64,000 bases of DNA. Origin: Phlebotomus papatasi. Taxonomy: Eukaryota; Arthropoda; Insecta; Diptera; Psychodidae. Of this stretch, positions 22,691-34,435 are shown in pieces. Under the pieces are notes generated by a model. The model was not told where the DNA came from, did not search any database, and saw only the letters and a program-made list of their open reading frames with translations. Within the stretch, counting starts at the first letter, position 1. Every line of letters starts with the position of its first letter. The stretch is from positions 11,904,001 through 11,968,000 of the forward strand of contig NC_077222.1 of NCBI RefSeq assembly GCF_024763615.1, given 5' to 3'. A program made the translations under genes and the position numbers.

Positions 22691-23055
22691 CTAAGATGAA
22701 GACGGTTTTTTGGTTTTTCCCAGAACTTTCGATCCTGATCAGGATCCTCTTGATAGAGTCAGAAAAGTTCTGCAAGGGAATAAATTTCCCCATACTGACA
22801 TCCTGCTGGTGATGATCCAGAATCTTCTGAACTACATCATCCCTATGAAAAGCTCTAGATATACAATTTAATTGATTCGAAGAAACCAGGCGATCTTCGA
22901 ATGGGCTGTATCTCCTCCCACCCGACGATCACCGGATTTGTTCTTTCAATTATCAACATTGGTTCCCTACATTCTGAGAATTTAGTTAAATACTGAAATG
23001 ATCCCCATCGGGTTTGAAAGCTCTAGGCAAAGATAAAAAAAGGTTTTCATCTTAG
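22691..23055. mobile_element. MITE with CTAAGATGAARAC ends (family P)
   Basis: The left end CTAAGATGAAGACGGTTTTT matches the inverted right end CTAAGATGAAAACCTTTTTT over about 28 bp. Internally GATCCTGATCAGGATC occurs near 22732. The minus-strand frame at 23047-23304 overlaps the right end and is not recognisable. Confidence 0.65.
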
Positions 23056-23374
23056 AATGACTACCTTTTTACTGTCAACACCGGAGACATTCTTCCAAAA
23101 ACGCATATAGAATTCCAACCATAAGAAGTTGCAATATTTTACTCTTGAGAGTTTGGATTTATTTTGGAGTTCGGAAAAAAACTTGGGGAACTTGTCCAAG
23201 TTTCTCTGTAAGCAATTTCTCAAAAAATCTATCTCGATTTGTCTACCAGATGATCTTGTGAAAGAGAACCCCTTTATCTCTGGCCTGTAAATAAAATGCC
23301 CCATCCGGTTTATGAGAACAAGATCTTGTTTATGAGGTAATCCATTTGGTCCTTAGAGAATTAACTACAGTATA

Positions 23375-23533
23375 GGGTAAGATGGGGCTACATCGTAGCT
23401 GGGGATATATTGAAAACGCTGTTTTTCGTGTATTTCTAAACGAATCTGGATTTTAACATAAAGTAACTTAGAAAGACAAACCAAAAGTGGATGTAAATTA
23501 AATTCGATTAAGATTATGTAGCTCCATCTTCCA
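23375..23533. mobile_element. TA-flanked MITE, 159 bp (family Q)
   Basis: TA flanks it at 23373-23374 and 23534-23535. The left end contains AAGATGGGGCTACATCG and the right end the inverse ATGTAGCTCCATCTTCC. About 17 of 21 positions match. Confidence 0.8.
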
Positions 23534-23539
23534 TAATTA

Positions 23540-23615
23540 GGGTCAGATGGGGTAATTCGGAATCTTGTCTATTTTGGAACTTTGAGATTTTCTCATTGTT
23601 TCAGATGGTCAAAGA
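23540..23615 (+). mobile_element. Solo end of a family Q-like MITE
   Basis: After TA (23538-23539) comes GGGTCAGATGGGGTAATTCG and a body that matches the inverse of 49190-49301 (TTGAGATTTTCTCATTGTTT against TTGAAATTTTCTTACAGTTT). No right end was found here. Confidence 0.55.
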
Positions 23616-23769
23616 GAAAAGGTAAATCATGAAGAAGAAAAAAAAACTTTACTATTCAATATATATCAGACGAGTTCTACGTGGTTACAGCTCTTCCGGT
23701 GTTCGTCAGAGAATTCGTTTCTTTTCAAAAAGAAAGACTTTAAATTTTTTACCAAAGCTTTCGACCCTT

Positions 23770-23831
23770 GGTGTAAGATAAAGTCTTAAATCCATTTAGT
23801 GATTTTCTTGGATTTAAGACCTTATTTCACC
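23770..23831. repeat. 62-bp hairpin
   Basis: GGTGTAAGATAAAGTCTTAA and its counterpart TTAAGACCTTATTTCACC pair over about 23 bp with a 2-nt bulge and a loop of about 14 nt. Flanking sequence (AAAGCTTT and CAAAGCTT) extends the symmetry loosely. It may be a MITE core; a precursor-microRNA shape is possible but unsupported. Confidence 0.7.
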
Positions 23832-25866
23832 TTCCCTCTGGTCATAAGTTAATTGAAGGTAGTTGCGGAGGGTTTGAAGCTTTGAATTGAAGGTATTACT
23901 CTATCCCCAAAATCGTAACAATATGTTGGTTTAACTAAAGTTTTAGTACATTCAATACCAAATCAAGAATTTACCTACATCGTATTGCCTATGTTTTTAG
24001 TTGACTCAATTAATTTCTTCTCTCTGTGACTGAAGCAGTGATGATTTTGGTATTTTGTCAATAATTTAAAAGATTATTTCTGAAGACAGTGATTTAGAAA
24101 TTCCATCCCATAACTCCTCATTAAACTGGCTAAGTTAGAAATTTCTCAAAAATAACCTGAGATTCCTCATGGCTTAAAAAAATAAGACGAGTAATTCTTG
24201 CAAAATATCCCCCACACTCAATACCCATAACACTAAATTAACTCATAACATCTAAACAAGACGTACATTGGCCAATTAAGATGGTGGAATTGCATAACCA
24301 CAGAATTACAAATTATATTATTCTCGCAAAATTTGATTTATTGGTGTAAAACTTTAGTGAAAATATTTGCACAGTCACTAGATGAGGATGTTACCTCTAT
24401 TTTTTTTCTCGCCCATAAACACCAACAATGACAGAAAAAATTTTTATTGCCATATTAGAAAAGAAATATGGGCAAAATTGAAAGTTTTGTTTAACAGAAT
24501 TTCAGTAGTTTTTTTTTAATCTCGGTTACACGGAAGCGATTCTTTTTTTGGACAGACAATAGAGATAACACCGATTTACATGAAAATTCGCGAAAGAGCT
24601 GCTTCTTTTTCCATCTAATTTAAATGTTTGTGGCATTTCTGGTACGTTGAGCTTTCAAAGATAAAAGCTCACCTAATTTATGTTTGAATTTAAATTTTTT
24701 TTGGGAGGTATTTGTTAGTTTGGTCAGTATTGTGCGGAGGGTTCACATGATATTTTGCAAATTCTCAGAATTTCACGCTCTGCGATCAATTCCAACAGAA
24801 AAAAAGAAGAATAAAAATATAATCTCTTAAATTTATTGAGTGAGAAATAATCAGAAAAATTGTGCCTTTTTTCCGCGTAATTTGGTGCAAAAGAGGGGTC
24901 AAATTGCAAGCAGTTAGCACGCCGAAAGATGAAGTGGCTCACAGGGAATTTCATGGGGACAAATTTATGGGGATATTCGCCCGTTGACTACTAAAAAAAA
25001 TACAAAAATTACACCCAACACGCGAAAAATAATAAAACACTCAAGAAGTGTCTGGTGGAGCATGAAAAAAAAGCACGAGGCAGCTGCAGAAAAAAAAGTC
25101 AAAAGCATTCAACACTGACCCACATTTCCTCCAACAAAAATTTTCCATATGCAATGGTCTTTTGCCATAAAAAAGCTCTTTATTTTTGCAACGGAACAAG
25201 GGTTGAGAGATGACCAAAAAATATTTTATTTTAAAGAGTTGAGTGGAAAAAATTCATAAACTCTGAGGTTTGTATTTTTTTTTTAACGAACGACAAGATC
25301 TTTTGTCGAACATGGCATGAAATTTAGCACGGATGTGGCTATTTGGGATTGAAAAGTGTGGCCAGGGTAGAGACAGAGTCCATGTTCGAGAAATTTTCTC
25401 TTATTTGGCAGTGGATGTAAATATTTGCATGAATTATGAGTCATTAAAGTACAATTTGGAAGATCAAGAGACATTGGTTTCTTTTATTAATATTTACTAC
25501 ACAGAGATTTAAACACTGTCTTGCGGTGACAACTTTGGTAAAGGAACATTGTACAACAATATTGTGAAATGTTGACAAATAAAAGAGGGTGGTCAAAGGA
25601 AATTTTTACAGCTTGCGTATTTTTGTATCTGGATTCTTAAAAGTATTTGCTGAAATTCATTTTAATGGGATAATTTATTGGGATAACAATTAAAGCATTA
25701 GTCTGATGCACTTAAATATTTAATACAATGAAATATTGCAGTTGCATTTGCATTATCGAATTGGTTACAGCCGCTACAGCTTTAAGCGCTCTGAAAGCTC
25801 TTAAGATCTAGCCAATTAAAGAAAATGATAGCACAAAAAATTTAAAGGGCCTTGAATACTTAAAAG
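23832..25866. other. About 2 kb of unique AT-rich sequence
   Basis: No shared repeat and no convincing coding region. Frames at 24724-24954 and 25283-25474 (minus) are not recognisable. T-tracts and A-tracts are common. Confidence 0.4.
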
Positions 25867-25868
25867 TA

Positions 25869-26062
25869 GGGGAGACCGGGGCAGAATTAGTCAGCAAATG
25901 AAATTTTCCATTGCGTATAATTTATAATTAATTAATTTCAATTAATAGGAAGGAATGTGTTTACTTCGAATAAGTAGTGGTTTCCTCAATATTCCTTCTA
26001 AGGCAGGCTCTAACATGCCACTGTCTAATGCCATGTATGGCTAATTCTACCCCGGTATCCCC
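25869..26062. mobile_element. TA-flanked MITE, 194 bp (family S)
   Basis: TA flanks it at 25867-25868 and 26063-26064. The left end GGGGAGACCGGGGCAGAATT and the inverted right end GGGGATACCGGGGTAGAATT match at 18 of 20. A similar lone right end (ACTACCCCGCCTTCCC then TTA) lies at 26411-26429. Confidence 0.9.
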
Positions 26063-26094
26063 TATGTCTCGTTAGTACTAATTTACTATGCCTC

Positions 26095-26310
26095 GTTATA
26101 CGGGCTTTAGACCTAAAGCTTAGCCATATGGCTTAACTTCTCTAATTTCTTCTTAATCAAGATTTTTTGGAAAATTATCACTTAAGATTGGTCAACATGG
26201 GCAAGTAATTCATTTAATTTTGAGAAACTAATAAAATTGGTTGCTATTTTGAATTTCGAGACCATTGGGATCTGGGCTAAACCTTAGATCTGAACCCGGC
26301 CTTAGTTTTT
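26095..26310 (+). mobile_element. Family J MITE, copy 2
   Basis: Starts ACGGGCTTTAGACCTAAAGC, continues TTAGCCATATGGCTTAAC and TCTAATTTCTTCTTAATCAA, and ends with ACCATTGGGATCTGGGCTAA. Collinear with the copies at 42351-42520 and 56281-56490. Confidence 0.75.
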
Positions 26311-26700
26311 CTTGGATATGGGCTATCTTAAAATATATATAGCACAGTTAATAGATAATTTTATTTATTATCTTAAAAATATGTATTTCCGAAAGTAATG
26401 CATAGGTGAAACTACCCCGCCTTCCCTTACATAAAGATTTTTAAAGGTTCTTCTAAGCAACACTAAAATTAAATTAAAAAGAAAATTGAAAAAAAAATAA
26501 TGTTATGTTTCAGCAATGAATGTATTCGAAAATGAAAGGTTTTTATTATTTAGTATAAGGACGAATACGACACCGGTGTTCGAAAATCAAAACCACCATG
26601 TGACTAAAAACCAAAATTATATTACTGCTCGAACTCAAAGAGAGAGCAGTTATAATATCCACTTTTTTCAACTTGTGAGAAGGCTAAAGGCCAAACAGTA
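26311..26700. other. AT-rich spacer with a lone family S-like end
   Basis: Contains the S-like terminus at 26411-26429. The open frame 26516-26701 is not recognisable. Confidence 0.4.
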
Positions 26701-27620
26701 AGAGATATCGACTTCCGCTCTTCGAGTACACCCCACCCGCCTATAAGTCAACAATATTTAGAACCGTCGTTTTTCTTTTCCCCCCATTCCTCTCCTTCCC
26801 CTAAAAAACCATGTATTTTTTTTATTTATTTCGAAAATAGCTATTACGATTTCTTTGATTTTCGAATATGTTTTAGGGATAGTCAAGGCGAATATTTCAT
26901 CCTTGATGGCTCTGGCACACCGCTTTAGATAAGGAAAATTTTATGAAATCGAAATTCACATGCCTTTCTTTCTCAAACTATTGTCACTCTTTCGCACTCT
27001 TCTTCTTCTTTTAAACATCATAACAAATTAAATGTAGTTCAACCGAATTTGGCGTGCGGAAGAATGAGATATTATATTATATATGCGAAACTTTTTAGAA
27101 AAAAACTAATGCGAATTTTTATTTCATGATTTCCTGATCTAAAAGGTGTGCCAGAGCCATGAACACCTATGTTCGAAAAAGATTTTGCTATCTAATTTTC
27201 TAACTTCAAAGTTTAACCACTTTGGAGGGCCTATTTTTCAACCGCTTTTCTTAAATTTGGATTTTATTTGAAAGATCTTGAAATTCTCAACCCGACTGAA
27301 TCGAACTTAATCGGTAGTGAATCGGTGATGCTGATAACCCGCAAATGATGTACCTATTTCAGATTTACTTTTTCATTTGCTCAAAAGCTTGTTATTCAGG
27401 CTAAATTATTCTGAAACCATTTTTTTCTTCAAGAATTTCTTATTACGGAATGATTTGTTTTTTTTTTTTTAATTTATAAGTGAATTTAATCGGTAGTTAA
27501 GCGGTATGTACCTTAAAGGCATGTGAAAACTTAACACACGGATAGTTCTTTATCGTGAGTTCAAACACTCCGCAAAGCTGGGACGCTTTGCCATCTTTTT
27601 CTGATTTAGTTCATATAAAA
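26700..27620 (+). repeat. Family L repeat, copy 2, split by a MITE
   Basis: The left part (TTTTCGAATATGTTTTAGGG) and the right part (CTTGAAATTCTCAACCCGAC, CGGTAGTGAATCGG, GTGAGTTCAAACACTCCGCA) match consecutive parts of 13350-13700. The element at 26906-27160 separates them. Confidence 0.7.
26906..27160. mobile_element. MITE with GGCTCTGGCACACC ends (family M)
   Basis: The left end ATGGCTCTGGCACACCGCTT and the inverted right end ATGGCTCTGGCACACCTTTT match, and the arms continue through GATCAGGAAAT and ATGAAATMRAAATTC for about 50 bp. It is inserted in a family L repeat. A truncated second copy lies at 56086-56280. Confidence 0.85.
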
Positions 27621-27951
27621 ATTGTTTTTTGTATTTTAGACACCGGAATTCCACCCATCCTTAAACGGTTAAAGGCTGGTTTAAAGGTTTATCACTTAAA
27701 TTTTACCACAGAATTAATGGAAAATATATACGGGGTTTAGTTAAAATAGCAAGAAAAGTTCTGGAAATATATTACATAACCTAAAAAATTAAAATATTAC
27801 TCTTAAATATTTTCTAAAATCATTCAATTTTAAATACGATATTTTAGTACTCATATGTTCTTTTAATTCTCTTCTGATTTAATGCTTCGAAGTTCTGTCC
27901 AATCAGATAATGCAACAGTTCTAAAATATTTAATTTTATTAAATAGATAAT

Positions 27952-28206
27952 GGCCCTATTCCATTAAAAAATAGTTTTAGTACATGACTGTTTTAATGTG
28001 CTTCTGTATTATCGAATATTCTTTGTATTGATTTCTGTCACGACCGTTTTCTCCAATTATCACCGTGTTCTAAAATCTGCATTTAGCTGGGAGAGAAACC
28101 AATACTAAGAAAAGTCGATTGTGCAGAAGCATAGTAGGACAGTCATGTACTAAAAAAAGTCTTTAAGAGAAAAATTTGCCCTTTTTATTTTTCATTGGAA
28201 TTGCAT
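27952..28206. mobile_element. Family T foldback MITE, copy 1
   Basis: The left end contains CTATTCCATTAAAAAATAG and TTAGTACATGACTGTTTTAA. The right half inverts it (CAGTCATGTACTAAAAAAAG, TTTTCATTGGAATTGCAT). The arms are imperfect. It is related to the full copy at 41656-42341. Confidence 0.7.
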
Positions 28207-28267
28207 AATTAACCACTTAGTAATTAAATCGTTTAGAACATTATTATACATTATTTGATTGGCTAGA

Positions 28268-28432
28268 GTTTCAAAGTTTTAGAACACGATGGTGATGAAG
28301 GCAACTGTCAGGATAGGAACCAACGCAAAGAAAAGTTGATTATGCAGAAACACATTAGGAGAGTCGTGTACTAATAAAAATGATCAGGAGAAAAATATTC
28401 CTTTTTTTAATTTTTCATTGGAATAACACCAC
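28268..28432. mobile_element. Family T, right half only
   Basis: Contains AGAACACGATGGTGATGAAG, then GAGAGTCGTGTACTAATAAA, and ends TTTTTCATTGGAATAACACC. It corresponds to the right arm of the element 60 bp upstream. Confidence 0.6.
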
Positions 28433-29228
28433 AAAGTAAAAAGAAAGATTTGTCAATTTTTTTTGCATAACGTTTTTAGACGATGTGACTAAACGGTCTT
28501 AGGGGTTCTATCTAAGTCTTATCTCAAAAAATAAGGTTAAGAAAACTAATGATCCAATTAACTACAAAAGAAAAATCTAAGTTTTCTTGCAAGACATAAT
28601 TTTCATTACTCTCTTTTGACACAAGAATTATAGAAATAAGTATTATAATTAGTTAAAAATATTCTAAAAAAATTAAGATATTTGTTTTAATGTAAATAGC
28701 AAAAATTCTATTTTTCCACAAACGTTTTTGTATTCAAAATGTATAAATTACATTAATTTTAGAGTACATTTAATTTCTTTCATAAAAAAGAATAATATTT
28801 TATTTATCATTTCACTATTTTTAATTTCTAAGAATATATTTTCTATTCTAACCAAGGTTTGAATATTATATTCTTTTTATTTTCATCAGTCATGTAAAAT
28901 TTTTATTAGTTTACTTTTAACTGAGATAGCAGCTTTTTCTTTTTAAATGTAATTTCATTTTAAATTTTAAAATTACAAGTCGTATCGTTGAAAAGTTTTG
29001 ACTTTCAGGCAGTTCTTTGGGTAATTGCTAAAGTTTTAGCACAGACATGTACTAAATATTTTTCTTTCCTTCTAAAAAATATCAAAATAAGGCAATAGTA
29101 ATAAAATACATTTAAAAAATATTCTATATACAGCTTTGAATTATTCTGCTGGCAATATACTTGAGACAAAAATGTTTACTACTGTTTCGATTATTTAGTA
29201 TTAAATTTCAAGTAAATTGACAATTGAA
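28433..29228. other. Strongly AT-rich spacer
   Basis: No gene and no recognised repeat. A phrase AAAGTTTTAGCACAGACATG at about 29030 faintly resembles family T. Confidence 0.4.
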
Positions 29229-29344
29229 GCCGCTATTGATTTATCTAAATATATCATTATTAATTAAAGACACAAAAGACGGTTCATTTCACTTTTAATT
29301 TCTAATTAAATTTCAATTAATGATTAATATGTATTGATAGCGGC
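29229..29344. repeat. 116-bp imperfect inverted repeat rich in TAAT cores
   Basis: GCCGCTATTGATTTATCTAA at the left is inverted at the right as ATGTATTGATAGCGGC, with arms of about 42 bp. The arms contain many TTAATTA/ATTAAT words, which are also core sites for homeodomain proteins. It could be a small MITE or a regulatory element. Confidence 0.65.
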
Positions 29345-29689
29345 AATGGTAATGGGGAGTTATGTATTATTTCATTTGTTCAATTAATGATTCAAAATTT
29401 AATCAATTGTTAATTAAAGAAGATCCGGTAATTTGCATTGCAGCAATGTGAATGTGCTATTTCACATTAACATGAATTATTGAAATGGTTGTTAATAGGT
29501 AATAGTTCGATGGAAAAATAATAATCTATTTAGTCACCATTTAAATTATTCAATAGATTGATTTATCCAAAAACTTAAATTCTTTCTATCATATTTTTTA
29601 ATTGACGTGCTTCTTTTTGTAAAGCGTTTAAATTTATTGAAGAGAGTCTTATCAATATCTGGTATTAGTCAAAATATTTAGTATTCTGG

Positions 29690-30490
29690 GTTTAAGACTT
29701 AAACAAAAGGTAAAAAAACAAAGTTTTTCTATAGGCGTGGCTTATTTTTATTGATGAGCAAGTTTTAAGCTCGGCTGTGTTTGTAATGGTAGACGTATCT
29801 TGTTTAGAAAATATTATTTACCTATTTCTGAGCATTAGGTTTGAATATTTTTGACTGCCTTTTTTAAAATAGTATAAAATATATATAGTCTTGGATTATC
29901 ATGGGCGGAGCTAATATTAAAATTGGTCAAACCATAATGTTTAGCAATAATTCCACTTTATTCGTCTTTTAGCTACTTTTGGAGCAATTACGCAGGTTTT
30001 TTGAGAAAGGTTACAATATTTTTTGTTAAAATAATTTTTAAGTCCTAAGAAATTAACCTAAAGGCCTCTACACATTGGGAGCAATTTTCGTCAAAAATCG
30101 CCTTTTCGAAAAAAATTACTTGCAGCCCTGTAAGTGGAAACGTCAAAATTCTGTCAAAAAAGCAATTTTTGACGAAAATTGCTCCCAATATGTAGAGACC
30201 TTAAGTCTTAGAACTTTGTTTTAGTGTCAAGGGTAAAAAACTAGGTTCGCTGTAGGCGTGGCTTGTTTTATTGATGACTTTGGCTCCGTCTGGAACTTAA
30301 ATAGTAGACATCCTTTCATTTTTATTTCAAATTTTTGTAAAGGGCGTGTATTATGTTTTTTGTGGGCGGGGCTTAAATTAGTTTTTGCAGACTTAACAGT
30401 AATTCAACAATTCTCGTCTTGCAGCTCCATTCGGGGCAATTTCACTGACTTTCTGAGTAAGTCCACAATATTTTTCTCAGCACTGTACAG
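29690..30490. repeat. Tandem duplication, about 0.4-kb unit, with a MITE between
   Basis: 29690-30030 and about 30205-30490 share TAGGCGTGGCTTRTTTTTATTG, GGGCGGRGCTWA, TTCGTCTT followed by AGCT, and GAGCAATT followed by ACAATATTTTT, in the same order. The family U element (30062-30201) lies between the copies. Copies are well diverged. GGCGTAGC/GGCTCCGCC words recur at 31830-32100. Confidence 0.7.
30062..30201. mobile_element. Family U MITE, copy 1 (140 bp, TAA duplication)
   Basis: TAA flanks it at 30059-30061 and 30202-30204. The left end GGCCTCTACACATTGGGAGC and the inverted right end GGTCTCTACATATTGGGAGC pair, with arms continuing through AATTTTCGTCAAAAAT. The 3-bp TAA duplication fits the PIF/Harbinger superfamily. 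Confidence 0.85.
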
Positions 30491-33061
30491 TCATCAATTC
30501 CATGGCATCAATTATACCTCGACAAATTGAATTTTTAGAATGATTCCGAGAAGTCCAGTGAGACACATTGTGCCACAGTAATTGGTACAGTTGTCTTGAT
30601 TAATTTGCTGATTTTTCCGGGGAATTCCTCTCAACTGTCTCATTTACTTTTCACACTAATTTGCCCAAGATACTATCTCAAATTCAGCACGATAAATTTC
30701 GTGGGGCATTTCCATCACATGTACGTTAACTTTTTGAAAAAAAAATCTGCACAGATTGTAGGTGACAAGCATGCAGATTTCCTCGCGGCGATTAGAATGA
30801 CAATTTTTATCCAACAGTATTTTGTGAGAGAGAGAATTTTTGTGGATATCAATTAAGAGGACAATCACATTTGACCACAAACTCTCCAAATGGTCGGTAT
30901 GTCGTTGACGCTGCCGGGAAAAATGTAATTATACTTCTAACCAGCTCGTACGGGGCATGTAAATGGAATTATTTGGACGTTTGAAACTGTCGCCTCCAAT
31001 TAATTCTCAATTTTTTTCCCCCAATGGACTTTTTTTCTGCAACTTTTAGCAGTTAATCAAATGCCTCTCGGACACTTTTCCTCCCAATTTATTCCTAGGT
31101 TCTATTCCAGAGGGGGTCCTCTTGCGTGGGAAACTAATCAGTCATCTATCCCGAGAGCCTTTCGTGCACAAAGTCCCCTGAAATAGCAAAACTTTTCTTA
31201 TCGTTCGCGGAAGTAGGGGTTTCGGGTTTGGGTAATAAATGGGGATCAAAAGGGGGAACATGTCAGAGGAAATTTTTTGACTGATGCTGAAAATAATCAA
31301 TGGGGACACTAAGGAAGATGAATGCCAAAGTATTTCAACATTGATCAAGCAAAACCAATCCTTTTGGGATTAAATTTTTACGAGCAAAATTGCAAGTTGA
31401 AAAACAGCACAACTTGTTGAGAAATCATCCGCCAAAAGTGATCATGAGGCCAAAATACGGACAAAAAATTGTGATTTATGGATATTCGTAAAATGATCAA
31501 AAGCACCCAAAATTCGATAACTCTCCGACGACTTTTTATTCTCTTCTGAATCAATTTCATAAAACAGCATTTGCAGTCTTTTTTTCTTTCTGGGATGTCA
31601 CTGTTGTGAAATCTCCGCAATGCCTTTGACTGTTTTATGGGGAGGATCTACCCGGATTGAGACACCAAATCGTACCGCTGAATCTCAGCTTTGACTCGCA
31701 ATATCTTTTGAAATTTCTGTGAAGTTTCGAGGAAAATTAGGGGGTTTGTAGCAATATGTCAATAGGGGGAAATTGCAATGATTTCCTTTAAAATATAGTC
31801 CAGTTTCAATGAACTTTTTATGTACCAACTAGGCTCCGCCTATTCTCAATTTGTCAATATTGCAATCTGTGCAGGAATTCGATAAAATCCGCCAATGAAA
31901 AATAAGCACCGCCTTCTACAAAAATATTTGTCTAAAAATAAAAATTGTGTACTTTCAGAGATGTATAATTTTAATTAATAAAATACCTCTGTACACATTT
32001 TATATCAGTTTCGAATTATGACGAAGAAAAATAGTATTTTTGGGAGGAGACTATATATTCAGTAACTCGGCATGGCCTTCGACTGGGCGTAGCTTAATAC
32101 GAGGAGAAATTTTCAAGATATAATATCAATCAGATATAATATCGTTTATCTAGAAATCTCGGGAGATTTGTCTTAACCTAATGGAGGCCTAACCCCTGCG
32201 CAACCCAAACGCACTCGGTAACGATTAACGAAAGACTAAAAGCAATATACATGCGCATAGCCTTCCTCAAGACGTCAAATCTAAAGTAACGACTTCTGTC
32301 CTAGAGAGCATAGATACGAAGGTGATTATAACACTACGCTGTAACCCAGCAAGCACAAAATGCTAACCGATTTCAATTCGGCTGAAAGGATATGTATTTT
32401 CAGCTGAATTATTCTAACCATGAAACGACACTCGCGAGGCAGTGCCATTTTCATATATTTGGTTAGCAATTTTTGTTAAAGAACTGCTAACTGGTTAACA
32501 TGTTTTTGCTGATCGACTCAGCAAAAATATGCCGAAAACGCCGAAAATGCTACCTTTTTCAGCTAACTGTGCTCAGTAGGAGAGGAGTACATTCAAATTC
32601 GAATAGAACCGTTGAGCACTGTTCTAGAAAAATAAAAGGTAATGCTAAATGATTTTTCGAATATCCTAGCCTTACTTACTTTACCTTAAAATATTTTGAA
32701 AAATATCAATATTTAAAAGAAAAAGAAATAAAAATAAAAAGAAATCAATAAACTTTGATAATTCTGTATTATTATAATTATTCTAATAAACAGATTTTAT
32801 TAAACAATTTTTCTATGCTTATCCAGATTACTTATTTTTTACCTTGCCCATCTGAAGGCTTTGAATTCACAGGCCAAATTAATGGAGATATGACACATTC
32901 AAATTAGTCGACCCCTCTTTCAAAGAAACTAAAAATAGTTTTGCTATTTACTGGATCAAGAAGGAGTTTCCAAAAAAAAGCTTTCAGGAACTGTAAGTAA
33001 AGACTAAAGTCATATGAATCAAAAATTGTCGTATCCGTTTTTATATGATTTTCTAGATTTT
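30491..33061. other. Complex island (30530-31760), then mixed sequence
   Basis: The island has higher GC and no repeats. Its open frames (30596-30856, 30656-30889 minus, 31378-31620 minus) overlap on opposite strands and are not recognisable. At 32345-32575 CAGCAAGCACAAAATGCTAA and a loosely inverted AGCTAACTGTGCTCAGTAGG may mark an old element. 32600-33060 is AT-rich. Confidence 0.4.
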
Positions 33062-33062
33062 A

Positions 33063-33474
33063 GGGCAGAATCACATTGACAGTAAAATGCTCACCGTATT
33101 TCGTTGATTTATGAATTTTCATTGCAATTATTACGTAAATTCTCGATTTCCGTATTACCTTATCTCATACTCGATGGCACTAAGTAAGTGAAAATAATAA
33201 AAGAAAATTGAAAAAATAAAACGAATATGCTATAGACGGGAGCAAAAAAAACTGCAAGAGAAATTAATCGTACAGTTTCTTTTTTGCTCACCTTTTATCG
33301 AATTTTCGTTTTATTTCTTCAATTTTCTTATTTTATTTTCACCTAGTGCCACCGAGTATGAGATAAGGTAATACTGTAATGGAAAATTTGCGTTAAAATT
33401 GCAATGAAAATGCGTAAATTAATAAAATGCGGTGAGGCTACGGCGAGCATTTTATTATCGATATGATTCTGCCC
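33063..33474. mobile_element. Family G MITE, copy 2
   Basis: After TA (33061-33062) it starts GGGCAGAATCACATTGACAG; the right end reads ATATGATTCTGCCC, then TTA. The interior matches 7985-8319, including the GAGCAAAAAAAACTG hairpin and TAGTGCCACCGAGTATGAGA. It is longer than copy 1 because the right part includes an extra GCGGTGAGGCTACGG segment and other indels. Confidence 0.85.
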
Positions 33475-34052
33475 TTATTCTAAAAATCATTATTTTTATT
33501 ATTCACAATTTCAACTTACAAAAATATAATAAATAAATTTGAAAAATATAAAAAGTAAAATAAACAAAAAAACTGGAATTTTTCAGATACAACAGCGTTC
33601 GTTATAATCGACGGTATAGGGTAAAGAATTTTGTAATTGCCGCTAATATTTAAATTAAAACCCTGTTTTCTTTATATAATTTTTTAAAATAAATAATTGT
33701 ACATTCCGAGATGAAATTTCAATATTCAAGATTTTTTCTGTATACTCAGCTCTTACTTAGCCGACTGATTAGGGAACAAAATGACATTTAGAGGTTTTGA
33801 ATTAATTTTAGATCTAAAAAATTTAGTTCATCGATCGTCAGTGTTTGACAGCTATCAGCGAAATATCGAAGTACGGGATAACGAAGAATTGAGTGTAATT
33901 AATACATTAATTACTCAAAAATTTAAATATACATATTATTTCTTACTGTCTTCAAATCAGTAGAGCAAAATCGATTTCCTGGTGGGGTCAGTTGTAATAA
34001 GACGGCGGTATCCGCAACCAAGAAGTGTTGGAAAATCATTTTTTAACCTCTT
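33475..34052. other. AT-rich spacer, no gene recognised
   Basis: An open frame at 33781-33963 is not recognisable. No repeat was noticed. Confidence 0.4.
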
Positions 34053-34228
34053 GGGGAAAGTTCCCATGTTTCGTACGATCTCAAGCTTCGTAATTAGTAA
34101 ATTTTATTGTGGGAATTTTACGAACTTTAGTTCAATGTTAATTGTATTTATGTACAGAGAATCGTCAATCAGAGCAAGTGATACTCAAATCACTCAGTTT
34201 TTTCTCAGTGGAGACAGTAAAAATTCAT

Positions 34229-34301
34229 GCCTCCACCCAGAATCGAACTGGAGACCTCTCGTTCACTAGACGTGTGCTCTACCAACTGAGCTATTAGAGG
34301 C
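34229..34301 (-). tRNA. tRNA-Thr(AGT)-like sequence, probably a SINE head or pseudogene
   Basis: A cloverleaf can be drawn. The acceptor is GCCTCTA/TGGAGGC with one G-T pair. The D arm is GCTC-AGTTGGTA-GAGC. The anticodon stem has one mismatch around loop CTAGTGA (anticodon AGT). The T arm is TCCAG-TTCGATT-CTGGG. Box A (TAGCTCAGTTGG) and box B (GTTCGATTC) are intact. There is one extra base between the acceptor and D stems. The upstream minus-strand sequence contains a second box A-like stretch (TAGTGCAATTGGTTAAG). Its position inside a MITE and the extra base favour a tRNA-derived SINE over a working tRNA gene. Confidence 0.5.
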
Positions 34302-34435
34302 CACATGCTCTGCTTGACGTGCTACACGATCTTAACCAATTGCACTATGCACTGTAATCGCTTACTCTCTGTGACTAAATTTTATCTATGTCTCTGAATG
34401 AATGAATTTAGTCATTATGAAGCTTGGGATCATAC

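Noticed and set aside
32345..32575. Inverted-repeat element with CAGCAAGCACA ends
   Set aside because: The arms match too poorly and no target duplication is visible.
34229..34301. A working nuclear tRNA-Thr gene
   Set aside because: There is an extra base between the acceptor and D stems, a mismatch in the anticodon stem and a second box A-like stretch upstream, and the unit sits inside a MITE; a SINE or pseudogene is more likely.
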